Source: Ignavibacteria bacterium (lineage in GTDB: Bacteria; Bacteroidota; Ignavibacteria; Tepidaquicellales; Tepidaquicellaceae). Taken from it: 64,000 bases of DNA. Within the stretch, counting starts at the first letter, position 1, and each line of letters starts with the position of its first letter. The stretch is taken from contig JADJMZ010000003.1 in the NCBI GenBank assembly GCA_016709315.1, forward strand, positions 620,001-684,000. The letters run 5' to 3'. The translations under genes and the position numbers were made by a program. The notes beneath the pieces are model-generated. The model saw nothing but the letters and a program-made list of their open reading frames with translations, ran no database searches and had not been told where the DNA came from. Of this stretch, positions 29,955 through 41,100 are shown piece after piece.

Positions 29955-30518
29955 CTTGCCCGCTTTGCCCGCTTTCAGCGAGTAAAACCCCGGGGCAGGG
30001 AATTTCGAATGTCGGATTTGCTCGCCTCGCGAAGACTGCCTCGCAAGGCGGGCGCGGAATTGTTGTGATTTCAGATCTTAGGTTTTAAATTTTAGATTTG
30101 ACTAATGACTTATAATACGAAATTCTTAATTCATATTAGGTTCCTTTAATTTTGAAGTTCAATCTTCATCAATGGAAATAGTTTTAACTTTAAATGAAAG
30201 CGAACCTTTTTATTAAAACAGAAGCATCATATCAAACTCCGAAGTCAGATATCAGGTCCAGGAGTCAAACTGTATTAAATCCAAAATCTTAAATCCAAAC
30301 AAATTCCGGTACAAAGATCGTGAACAGGGCATTAAATATTGCATTTTAATTAATTGAGGTCAACGCTAAGTTCGAATGTAATTGTATACAATTCCCTGAG
30401 TTCTTTTCGCACAGATCATATCCTGGTTTCAAAACTATTTACTTACTCATAAGTGTCACAGTAAAAGAGTTTAGGGAAATTGGATAGATTCACCAACCTT
30501 AAATCGGAGGATTTAGAA
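29955..30518. repeat. Gene-free spacer with two GC palindromes
   Basis: No gene is seen. Palindromic elements at 29957-30000 and 30021-30055 (CTCGCCTCGCGAAGACTGCC, then TCGCAAGGCGGGCG) follow the stop codon, then ATTTTAGATT-type words. The rest is an AT-rich leader of the next gene, ending in the ribosome site TCGGAGGA at 30504-30511. Confidence 0.65.
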
Positions 30519-33500
30519 ATGGAAAAGAATTTTACAAAATTCTATTCAGTTTTATATTTGATCCCCGTTGTCCTTATATTTTTCATTTTAACCTCAACGG
30601 CAATACCCCAAAACAAAAACAACATTAAAATTCCTGACGGATATACAAAGGAACAGATCCTCGGATTCTCAGATGAGAACGGGAGCAGGATAATTCCGCC
30701 TGAAGATCCGGGCGGAGATGCTTTTCAGACAAGAACAATGACAGGGTTTGGAGCCGATGACCGGTTTGGTGTTAATGCGAAGACTGCAGGTGATGTAAAC
30801 GGAGACGGCTTTGATGATTTTATTATCGGAGGTTTCCTTAATGACGGAGCCGGCACCGATGCAGGAAGAGCTTATCTTTACTATGGGGGAATCAATGTAA
30901 ACACTCAACCGGATGTTGTTTTCTAGGGACATTCAACTAATGAATACTTTGGTGCTGCAGTTTCAACTGCTGGAGATGTCAACGGTGACGGATATTCCGA
31001 TGTTGCCATATCAACTTTTGGGGGATGGGGTCACGGAATTGTGTATATATATTTCGGCGGTATTGCAATGAATAATGTCGAAGATGTAGTCCTTTACGAA
31101 GGAGCAAGCTGGACTAATTATGGAACGAGTATTTCTGATGCCGGCGATGTCAACGGTGATGGATTCTCAGATATCATAGTCGGAGAGAAATTCTATAACG
31201 GTAATCGGGGAAGAGCATTCATTTATTTCGGAGGATCACAAATGGATACCCTTGCAGATGTTGTTATAATTGGTGACAATTCTTCCGATGAACTTGGTCA
31301 GACTGTTTCCGGTGCAGGTGATGTCAATGGCGATGGGTTCTCCGATGTGATAATCGGAGCGCATCAGTTTCAAAGTTCGCTTAAATCCGGAAAAGCATAC
31401 ATCTATTTTGGAGGCACAAACATGGACAATTTAGCTGACATCATTTTAACAGGACCCGTGAACGGAGATGCCTTTGGATGGAGTGTATCGGGTGGAAAAG
31501 ATGTAAATGGTGACGGATACTCTGATGTAGTCGTTGGAATGTGGGGTGATATCAATGGACGCGACTTTGCTTATGTATATTTCGGAGGAGGTAGTATGGA
31601 TAATGTTCCGGATGTAACATTCAGCGAATCAGGCTCTATAAATTTTGGCAGCAGCGTATCAATGCCCGGAGATGTTAACTGTGACGGCTACAGTGATATA
31701 GTTATTGGCGGGTATAAAGAAGGGGTAGTGGGCAAAGCATACATCTATTTCGGAGGTGCTAATATGAACTCTGCAAAGGATATTGAACTGACGGGAGAAG
31801 GAGCCGGAGACAGATTTGGATCAGCTGTAAATGGGGCGGGAGATTTGAACAATGACGGTTTTGCAGATTTATTAATCGGTGCCTGGGGCTACAGTGGCAA
31901 TACAGGCAAAGTTTACCTTTATAAGTATGGAATGAACGGGACATTATTTTCTGATCTTACGATGACAGGAGAGGCAACAAGTAATAGACTCGGGTATTCT
32001 GTTTCTTCAGCAGGAGATCTAAATGGAGATGGCTTTTTTGATATTGCAATCGGGGCTCCCAATTATTCAAACAATCTTGGAAGGGTTTACATCTTGTTCG
32101 GTGGTTTGAGTATGGATAATGTTGCTGATTTGATTCTAACAGGTGAGGCTGTAAGTAATACTTTCGGTGTATCTGTCTCTTCAGCAGGTGACGTAAACGG
32201 AGATGGATATTCTGACCTTATTGTCGGAGCTGAAAATGCTTATAGCGGGCTTGGCTGCGCTTACATTTTTTTTGGAGATGCAGTCATGAACAATATTGCA
32301 GATGTAATTATTACTGGTGAAGGTGGATATTTTGGCCATTCAGTTTCTTCGGCAGGGGATGTAAATGGAGACGGGTATTCTGATGTGATTGTTGGTGCTC
32401 ATGGATACTCATCATTAACCGGCAGAGCATATATATATTTCGGGGGCGCGGCTATGAATAATATTGCAGATGTGACAATGACAGGTGAGACAGCAAGCAA
32501 TTATTTTGGATTTTCGGTCTCATCAGCCGGAGATTTAAACTGCGACGGATATTCTGATGTGATTGTAGGTGCAAGGGGATATTCCACAAATACCGGCAGA
32601 GCATATATGTTTTTCGGAGGAGTCTCAATGAATAATATTGCAGATGTGACAATGACAGGTGAGACAACAGATAACTATTTTGGGAATTCGGTCTCATCAG
32701 CCGGAGATGTAAACGGCGACGGATATTCTGATGTGATTGTTGGTGCATGGGGAAATTCTTCAAATACCGGAAGAGTTTATCTATATGATTACTTTATGAA
32801 AAATGATATAGTTCACGATCTGGCAATAACAGGTGAGACAACAAGCAACTTTTTTGGAGTTTCAGTCTCATCAGCCGGAGATGTAAACGGTGACGGATAT
32901 TCTGATGTGATTGTCGGTGCTTATCAATATTCTTCTGGAACCGGCAGAGCTTTTATCTATTTCGGAGGCACATCAATGAATAATTCTGCAGATGTTACAA
33001 TGACTGGTGAGGCAACAAGCAACTATTTTGGAGTTTCGGTCTCATCTGCCGGGGATGTAAACGGAGATGGATATTCTGATGTGATTGTCGGTGCTCAAAA
33101 TTTTGCTTCAGGTACAGGCAGAGCATATATCTATTTCGGAGGAGCATCAATGAATAGTACCGAAGATGTGACAATGACAGGTGAAACAACAAACAACATT
33201 TTTGGTATTTCGGTCTCATCAGCCGGTGATGTAAACGGTGACGGATATTCTGATGTGATTGTTGGTGCATCCGGGTATTCCTCAGCAAAAGGCAGAGCAT
33301 ACATATATTTCGGAGGAGCATCAATGAATAATACTGCAGATGTGATAATGACAGGTCAGAAAGAAAGCACCTATTTTGGATTTTCGGTCTCATCAGCCGG
33401 AGATTTAAATGGTGACGGATATTCTGATGTGATTGTCGGTGCATATGGATATTCTGATCAGCCCACATTTATCGGCAGAGCATATATATATTTCGGAGGT

Positions 33501-35189
33501 GCATCAATGAATAATACCGCAGATGTGACAATGACAGGTGAAACAACAAACAACAATTTTGGATATTCTGTCTCATCAGCCGGAGATGTAAATGACGATG
33601 GATATTCTGATGTGATTGTCGGTGAAAGGGGATATTCCACAAATACAGGCAGAGCATATTTATATTTCGGAGGAGTTTCAATGAACAATATTGAAGATGT
33701 TATAATGACAGGTGAGACAATAAGCAACTATTTTGGATATTCGGTCTCATCAGCCGGAGATGTAAATGGCGACGGATATTCTGATGTGATTGTCGGTGCA
33801 TTTAAATATTCTTCGGATATCGGCAGAGCATATATATATTTCGGAGGAGTCTCAATGAATAATACTGCAGACGTGACAATGACAGGCGAGACAACAAACA
33901 ACTATTTTGGGATTTCGGTCTCATCAGCCGGAGATGTAAACGGCGACGGATATTCTGATGTGATTGCCGGTGCTTATGGATATTCATCAAATACAGGAAG
34001 AGCTTATATATATACAGGTTCAGCAATTTCTGTTAAACCAATTTTAATTAGTGCAAAAGATGTACCCAATGACCAGGGCGGATATTTAAATCTGAAATTT
34101 ACTAAGAGCGGATTTGATGTTCCATTTGGTGAGATAGGTGGTATAAGCTATCAGATTGACAGAAGCGTTCCTCCAAATATTAATGGTTATCAATGGATAT
34201 CTGTCGCGACCGTTTTGGGGACATATAATTCTTTTTACACAGCAGAAATTCACACTGCTTATGATTCCGGTACTTCGGGAAATAATACTTACTTCTTTCG
34301 GGTTACGGCAGTTTCAAATTCAAACGGAAATTTCTGGCGCTCTAATATTCTGAGCGGTTACAGTTTAGATAATATCGCTCCGCCTATGGTATCACCTTTT
34401 GTTGCAGCAGCGGCAGGTACAAATGTAAATCTGAACTGGGGCAGCAATCCGGCTCCGGATTTTCTGAATTATGTTTTGTTCAGAAGTGTAAGTCCGGTTA
34501 TTGATCCAAATACATCGACTCCGCTTTCGATCGTTACAACAACAACTTATACTGACACATCGCCTCTCAGCGGGATCTCTTATTACTTCATAGTTGCTCA
34601 GGACATTCACGGAAATTTCAGTCCGGTTGCCGTTACAGAAAGTCCGAGCATAATTCTTAACTTAAAAATGTTTATCGAGGGCTTCTATAGTGCACAAAGT
34701 AACTCACAGGTAAGCGATTCGATCACTGTTGAATTGAGAAATTCTACTTCGCCGTTTGCAGCAGCAGAACAGACAAACGGAGTTGTTGCAACCGACGGAA
34801 CAGTTCAGTTGAAGTTTAGTGTTCCTGACGGAAATTATTATTTTGCAGTTAAACACAGGAATACAATAGAGACATGGAGTACAGGTGCAATAGCATTTTC
34901 CAGAACAACTCCTGTAAATTATGATCTTTCGTCTTCTGTTTTGCAGGCATATGGAAGTAACATGATACAGGTAGAAGTTTCGCCGGTAAGATATGCGATT
35001 TATAGCGGAGACATAAATCAGGACGGAACGGTAGATGCTTCTGACGTGAGTGATGCTGATAATGACTCATACAATTCAGTCAGCGGTTATGTCAGAACAG
35101 ATGTTACGGGAGATGATTTTGTAGATGCCGGTGATGTGAGTATTGTAGACAATAATGCGTATAATTCGGTTAGTGTGATTACACCTTGA
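30519..35189 (+). pseudogene. FG-GAP protein (19 blades) interrupted by an in-frame TAG
   Basis: One continuous frame of 1557 codons broken only by TAG at 30924-30926 (codon 136), within blade 1. The true start is ATG 30519, preceded by GGAGG at 30506-30510, with a signal peptide. The ATG at 31041 lies inside a blade and is not a start. Downstream the frame stays open and well conserved: 19 FG-GAP blades with cap-type blades at positions 7 (YLYKYGMNGTLFSD) and 12 (YLYDYFMKND), giving 7+5+7, then the Fn3 pair and the shared module (about 1380-1556, ending VITP). CAG to TAG at one base would explain the stop. It may be a recent pseudogene, a read-through gene or a sequence error; the intact remainder argues that any loss is recent. 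Confidence 0.75.
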
Positions 35190-35279
35190 TGCAGTTAGGC
35201 AGTGTAGCAGTTAGGCAGTGTAGCAGTTGGGCAGTGTGGCAGTTGGGCAGTGTGGCAGTTGGGCAGTGTGGCAGTTGGA
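35190..35279 (+). repeat. Tandem word repeat GCAGTTGGGCAGTGTG
   Basis: About five imperfect copies of a 16-base unit (GCAGTTAGGCAGTGTA / GCAGTTGGGCAGTGTG) start right after the stop codon of the FG-GAP gene. An apparent small reading frame across it is an artefact of the repeat. Confidence 0.8.
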
Positions 35280-35305
35280 TAGTTTTGATTTTCGAATTTT
35301 TCGCC

Positions 35306-35514
35306 GTCGTTGGTGTTTCAAAAGTTTGCATAGTAAATCTTGAAAGTATGAATCACACACACTGCAAACTTTTGGTCACCAACGACAAAACTCTTACCAT
35401 ACGAAGCGCTAAATTACATTGAGGCTTGCTGTTGGTGACCAAAAAGTTTCCGCTAAGACTTCACATTTCCTAAAAGATACTCACCAAACTTTTTGGAACA
35501 CCAACAGCGGCAAG
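35306..35514. mobile_element. Pair of related inverted-repeat elements
   Basis: Two hairpin units with the same arm sequence lie back to back. Unit 1 arms: 35306-35330 (GTCGTTGGTG, then AAAGTTTGCA) and 35363-35386. Unit 2 arms: 35425-35449 (CTGTTGGTGACC, then AAAAAGTTT) and 35486-35514. The common core is GTTGGTG, a few variable bases, then CAAAAGTTT. There is no transposase. It is called a mobile-type repeat because it sits exactly at the break point of the truncated gene that follows. Confidence 0.5.
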
Positions 35515-36047
35515 ATATCACCGCTATTCCAGAGGGTTATTATAATTCAATTACAAACAAGCAAAGTAAATCCGATACATTAAGAGTATATCTCTGTTCG
35601 AACGTTTCGCCATATAATGTCATTGATTCAGCAAAAGGGATTTTAGATTCAGTGACACACACAGGTTCATTTGCATTCAACAATTCTCCGATTGGTAATT
35701 ATTATATAAAATTAATTCACAGAAACTGTATTGAAACCTGGAGTTCTAATCCGCAGAGCTTAAACGGAATTTCAAATTATGATTTTACTTCAGCATCTTC
35801 ACAGGCATTTGGAAATAATCTGAAGCAGGCAGATACAGCTCCGCTGAGATATGCGTTCTTCAGTGGTGACATAAATCAGGACGGGACCATTGATGCGTCG
35901 GATGTCAGCAGTGTTGAAAATGATGTGTTTAATTCTGTATCGGGTTACATTACAACAGATGTAACAGGCGATGATTTTGCAGATGCGCAGGATGTAAGTA
36001 TTGTAGATAATAATGCGTTTAATTCAGTGAGTGCGGTTACACCCTGA
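35515..36047 (+). pseudogene. 5'-truncated remnant: dockerin-like C-terminal module only
   Basis: About 177 codons encode only the shared C-terminal module (from IPEGYYN through KLIHRNCIETW to the loops GDINQDGTIDASD and TDVTGDDFADAQD, ending SAVTP). The sequence is closest to the module of the gene at 26,166. There is no signal peptide and no ATG; the only upstream start in frame is a TTG at 35493, which lies inside the right arm of an inverted repeat. The coding sequence therefore stops at the edge of that element. I read it as the 3' end of a surface-protein gene whose front was lost by rearrangement at the repeat. The module itself looks intact, so the loss seems recent. A short leaderless protein cannot be excluded. 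Confidence 0.7.
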
Positions 36048-36058
36048 TTTTGATTTTA

Positions 36059-36175
36059 CCCGCCTTGCCGCGAGGCAGGGATTTTAGATTTATGATTTTA
36101 GATTTATGATTTTAGATTTATGATTTTAGATTTATGATTTTAGATTTTATTTTGATTTTAGATTTAATTTGTAAT
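36059..36175 (+). repeat. GC palindrome plus 14-bp tandem repeat
   Basis: Element CCGCCTTGCCGCGAGGCAGG (36060-36079) followed at 36081-36170 by about five tandem copies of ATTTTAGATTTATG, the clearest example of this word family in the window. Confidence 0.8.
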
Positions 36176-36191
36176 ATTTAATTTTATTAAG

Positions 36192-36221
36192 AGCCGGGCG
36201 GAGAAATCAGCCGGCTTTTTT
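36192..36221 (+). terminator. Rho-independent terminator
   Basis: AGCCGG (36192-36197) pairs with CCGGCT (36211-36216), followed by TTTTTT on the plus strand. Nearly the same stem as the terminator at 9572. It separates the remnant gene from the convergent gene at 36,240. Confidence 0.8.
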
Positions 36222-36239
36222 AAATTAAATATTAAAGTC

Positions 36240-37721
36240 TTAACTGCTAACTGCAAATTCTCTAATCTTTACATTAAACCATGAAGCTTTATTTAAAGAA
36301 GATCCTGAAATTTCCTTATTGAGTTTTTCAAATTCATATCTGTCAAAGTTTTCTTTAAGTCTGAACAATCTGTTGATCCTGTCAAATATGATTTTAGTAT
36401 CTGCTTTAACTCTGTTACTGAGAGACTTATTATTTTTTAAAAAATGATACATTGCTTTAAATTCGTTTTCAAAAATATCCTGTTCACTGAGTTCATAAAG
36501 GCACTTTGCTTTCAGTTGTTTCATTCTGACTTTTGTGATAAAATTAGGATGCTCTGAAGCTGAAATAATCTCAAGAGCTTCGTTGAATTTTCCTTCTCCG
36601 AAGAATATAAAAGCATCTGATATTTTACAGCTGTATTCCTTTTTATCAACGGGAATTTTATTTAAATAGGTAACAGTAAATTTTTTAATTGCTTCGTAAT
36701 CATTTGCGTTAAAAGCCCTCCAGATATAAAGATTGAAATCTGCTGCGGTCAATGTCCCGTCCCTGTTGAAAATTATTTTGCTTTCCAGCATTGTCTTTGA
36801 AATGTCAAATAATTCTTTCTCAATATCAGTTTCAGCCGGATCTAAATTGCTCAGTGAATTTCCCATTAAAATAAAAAGATCCTTTGTATCCCATCTCGAA
36901 AGCATGTTAATGTTTTCAAAAAAAGATTTCTTGAACTCCTGATAAATAGACGCATTTCCCGGATTTAACTGTGTCTTACACCAGTTCCAGAAAACATTTA
37001 ATATTTTAAAATCTCTTTTGGAATGGTCTTTAACGACAATTAAAAGTTTATCTATTATCTCAGGAGAAATTTCCTTTAAAAAGACAGCGAGTATGTTTTT
37101 GTCAACAGGTATGTTATTGCTTAAAGAATCACTCAATACATTATTGTAATACTTAAAAAGGTAAATAAGAAAACTGTAAACAAACATTGCAGAACCCTCA
37201 GCAAGATCTTTTGTAGAAACAGCATTGATATTATTCGCCTTGCCGTGATAAATTTTGATCCAGCTTATTTTGGACATAGCCGAATAAAAATCATTTACAA
37301 AAAAGTACTCATTGTTAAATGATTCTTTCGAGTTGCGCCTTTCAATTTCATTTATCTTAACTTTAAAAAGCTTCGCAATATTTCTGTTGTTCAGACCATT
37401 CATTAATATTGTATCTTTTTCCAGTATGTTTTCCTCAAACTCTTCAAGTACTATAAACTTCATGCAAAGCTTGGAAAGTTCGTGTATCAGATTTTTCATT
37501 ACTCCGTAATTATAATCCTTGTCAGGAAATAGTTTCTTCCATACAATTTCCTTGTTCAGTTCTTCACTTTTGAAGTTAGGAAAATATTTCTTTACAACGG
37601 TAAATAATCGTAATGTATTTCTGTTTTTATTATGGTAGGGTGAATTCAGGAAATCTTCGAATTTTGTTAATTCCTCTTTATCGAATGATCTTAATATTTC
37701 GATTAAAGAACTTTTGGTCAT
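36240..37721 (-). CDS. Uncharacterised Bacteroidota-type helical repeat protein, paralogue A
   Basis: Protein of 493 residues with no signal peptide. The N-terminal signature LIEILRSFDKEELTKF-x-DFLNSPYHNKN, then LFTVVKKYFPNF, matches the protein at 58,701-60,137 (LIKLLRSFSPKEISDF, FLNSPYFNKK). The two are paralogues, more distantly related to 50,455-52,020. The rest is Lys/Glu/Leu/Phe-rich and appears all alpha-helical, as in TPR-like solenoids. The family is widespread and uncharacterised in Bacteroidota, often with long lists of paralogues. It is probably a cytoplasmic scaffold; no catalytic motif is seen. It is convergent to the truncated module gene. The start ATG at 37,719-37,721 is the first in the frame. 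Confidence 0.8.
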   Translation of the reverse strand: MTKSSLIEILRSFDKEELTKFEDFLNSPYHNKNRNTLRLFTVVKKYFPNFKSEELNKEIVWKKLFPDKDYNYGVMKNLIHELSKLCMKFIVLEEFEENILEKDTILMNGLNNRNIAKLFKVKINEIERRNSKESFNNEYFFVNDFYSAMSKISWIKIYHGKANNINAVSTKDLAEGSAMFVYSFLIYLFKYYNNVLSDSLSNNIPVDKNILAVFLKEISPEIIDKLLIVVKDHSKRDFKILNVFWNWCKTQLNPGNASIYQEFKKSFFENINMLSRWDTKDLFILMGNSLSNLDPAETDIEKELFDISKTMLESKIIFNRDGTLTAADFNLYIWRAFNANDYEAIKKFTVTYLNKIPVDKKEYSCKISDAFIFFGEGKFNEALEIISASEHPNFITKVRMKQLKAKCLYELSEQDIFENEFKAMYHFLKNNKSLSNRVKADTKIIFDRINRLFRLKENFDRYEFEKLNKEISGSSLNKASWFNVKIREFAVSS

Positions 37722-38143
37722 AAAATTTTTGTGAGTGTGAAGGTTGTGATAATAAATATGCTGAATTCAACTCAATATAGCACTTTGTAATATAATATTG
37801 AAGTTTGTTCGGTGTGAAACTTTGAATAAAAATTAGTTGGACAGATGATTGCTTTGATGTATTTTATTACGGATGTCTGTATAATTAATAATTAATAATT
37901 AATAATTAATAATGAGTATTAAGTAATAATATAAATAAAAATGTGACTTTTAACTTTTAACTATTGCTTATTGCCTATTGCCTATTGCCTAATTACTCAA
38001 CAATAACCCGAATTTTTGTCTGCAGACAAATATTCATAAAGGCATCACCGGTATGGCGGGTTATTGTTGATTTTTTGATCTTAGATCTTTGATTTTAGAT
38101 TTAAAATTATTGCAGAGAAATTATTAATTTAAATAAATAAAAA
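37722..38143. repeat. Divergent spacer with word repeats and nested palindromes
   Basis: No gene is seen between divergent genes. The heptamer AATTAAT is repeated about five times at 37882-37914. The word TATTGCC, reverse of the CAATAGG family, is at 37961-37991. A large nested palindrome follows (37997-38070, listed separately). Confidence 0.7.
37997..38076. other. Nested palindrome in the leader of the 38,144 gene
   Basis: Perfect 14-bp arms TCAACAATAACCCG (37997-38010) and CGGGTTATTGTTGA (38057-38070) enclose a perfect 16-bp palindrome TTTGTCTGCAGACAAA (38015-38030). A run of T follows. It could be a structured leader, a terminator-like attenuator, or the footprint of a mobile repeat. Confidence 0.6.
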
Positions 38144-41100
38144 ATGAAAACTTTCCTACTTTCACTTTCGGTTGTTTTGCTTTTCAGTTTTAGTAATCTG
38201 AAACAGAGTTCAGTTCAGTCATACAATAACGGAAGCGGTAAATTCTCTTTGCCTGAGTGTCCTGTTCCGCCGACAATCGCTGAGACAATAAAAAGTGATC
38301 TTCGTAATGAGAAGCAGGAGAAAAGTCCTGAAAACATTGATCAGGACTGGTATGGCAAAGCAATTAAAAACATTCAGGATGAAGAGTATGCAATTACTTA
38401 CAGCAAAGATCTTGGTGAATATCAGTCTCCGAATCGCAAAAATAATATCAGGTTCATTTACCATAAAAACGGATTCACTGCTAAAACACGGGATGTAATT
38501 CCTGAATCGCAAAGCAAAAGATCTGAATCGGAAAATGAATGGAGAATTGATTTTAAGGTTCTGGATGCCGGACATGATTTACAAAACGGGAATGAAAAAT
38601 TGCAATTTGCAAATTATGATTTCGGGGATCTGGACAGAAGTGAGATCATAGCTTCAGGTAATAAAGCATATATAGAGAATGAAAATATTAGAATTGATTA
38701 TACAAATGTAAAAGAAGGAATGAGACAGGATTTTATTATTAAGAAAAGACCTGATGGTGAAGGAAAGTTTAGATTAAATATTTCCGCAGTTACGAAATTG
38801 AAAATGATAGCCGGCTCTGATGCATTAATGTTTAAGGATGAAAATGGAATTGATAAGATGAAATACTCAGCATTGAAATGCTGGGATGCAAACGGCCGGG
38901 AGCTGAGAGCATACTTTGAAAAGAATAATTACGAATTAAGAGTTACGAATTACGAATCAAGTGCAAACAAACACAATTCCAAATCCCCGCTCCGTGAGGC
39001 GAGCGAAATTCTAAATTCCAAACAGTTCAGCATCGTAGTTAATGACGAAGAAGCTGTTTACCCGATAACAATCGATCCGCTATCAACTTCCCCAAGCTGG
39101 TCAGCGGAAAGTAATCAGGCAGGGGCTCAGTTTGGATTTTCTGCAGCGACTGCAGGTGATGTCAACGGAGACGGATATTCAGATGTGATTGTCGGCGCAC
39201 CATATTATGACAACGGACAGACAGATGCGGGTAAGTCATATGTATTTTATGGATCAGCAACGGGACTATCAGTTACCCCGAACTGGACTTCAGAAGGAAA
39301 TTCTAATTTATTAAATAACGGATACAGTGTATCAACTGCGGGTGATGTAAACGGTGACGGATACAGTGATGTAATAGTCGGTGAAAGAAATATAAATCTT
39401 CCATGGAAAACACAGGTATCCGGAACAATAGAAAATCTTCAGGATATATATTTTACATCGCCATTAAATGGCTGTGCAGTCGGAGCAAATGGAGTTATAG
39501 TAACTACTGCTGACGGCGGAACAAGCTGGACACTAAGAACTTCATTTACTACAAATGATTTCAGAAGCAACTGGTTTACAACTCCTGATTCCGGATGGGC
39601 AGTTGGCCTTGGAGGAACAATAAAAGTGACAGTGGACGGAGGAGCAAACTGGCTGCCGCAAACTTCAGGTACTTCTGCTAATTTATCATGTGTTTATTTC
39701 AGAACCACTCAGGAAGGATTCGTGGCGGGAGCAAACGGTCTGATTAGAAAAACCACAAATGCCGGAATAAACTGGACAGCTCAGACCTCAGGTATTACGG
39801 CTGAGCTTCGTGATATTATTTTCACTTCACCTTCAGACGGATGGATCGTAGGCGCAAACGGCAGAATTCTTAAAACAACAAACGGCGGAACGAACTGGAC
39901 ATTGCAGACATCCGGTACAACGCAGACTTTAAGAGGTATATATTTTTCTTCTTCTTCAAACGGTCTGGCATTTGGTCACGGCGGAACAATATTGAAGACA
40001 ACAGACGGCGGAACAACCTGGACACCTCAGATTTCAGGCACTACACAGGATCTTTATGGATGCTATTTTACTTCCTCTTCAGTCGGATGGACTGTTGGTT
40101 TTGGAAGTACAGTTTTAAAAACTACAAACAGCGGTGCGAACTGGAGTTCGCAAAGTTCGGGAGTAAGCGGTGATCTTCGAAGTGTTTTCTTTTCTGCAAC
40201 TGATTCAGCTTGTGCAGTAGGCAACGGAGGAATTTTGTATACTTACAATGCTGCTGCTACAGGAACCGGAGGAATAGCAAATGTATTTAACGGCTCTTCA
40301 TCAGGATTATCGGCAACTCCAAACAGTATTTTATCAGGCGGTCCGGGAACAAGTAATATTGTTTCAACCGGTGGTGATGTAAACGGAGACGGATACAGTG
40401 ATGTTTTAGTGGGTTATCCGAATTCTTCTTCAGGATTCGGATCTGTGCTGGTATTTCACGGATCATCATCCGGATCACAAACAATTCCAAGCTCAACATT
40501 GACAGGAAATCAGGCAGGCGCGTTATACGGGAGCAGTATTTCTACAGCAGGAGATGTTGATGGTGACGGATATTCGGATATTATTGTCGGTTCACCGGAA
40601 TTTGAAAACGGGAGCAGATCTGAAGGAAAGGTTCATCTTTACCGTGGCTCTCCTGCAGGAATAATAACTCCGGCTTACTGGACATATGAAAGCAACGTAA
40701 CTAATGCAAGATTAGGAAGATCAGTTTCTACCTCAGGTGATGTTAACGGAGATGGTTACTCTGATATTATTATCGGATCAGAAGGGTTTCTAACAGTCGG
40801 AAAGGTTTATTGTTTCCTGGGATCACCTTCAGCAATTTCGGCAACTCCGGACTGGACTTATGAAGATATAATAAACGGAGGTTTACTGGGATACAGTGTA
40901 TCAGCTGCAGGTGATGTGAATGGTGATGGTTACAATGATGTAATAGTTGGTAATCCGGCTTATGGCAATGGTGAAGCGGGTGAAGGAAGAGCTTTGGTAT
41001 TTAATGGCTCAGGGACAGGATTGTCACCGGCTCCAAACTGGACCAATGAAAGCAATCAGGCATCGGCTAATTATGGAAACAGTGTCTTTACGGCAGGAGA

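Noticed and set aside
31041..35189. A separate gene starting at ATG 31041
   Set aside because: The ATG is the Met of a YFGGIAMNN strand inside a blade; there is no ribosome site or signal peptide, and the frame continues from 30519 through the TAG.
35186..35422. Small plus-strand frame after the broken FG-GAP gene
   Set aside because: It consists of the GCAGTTGGGCAGTGTG tandem repeat and a hairpin element and overlaps the stop codon of the previous gene.
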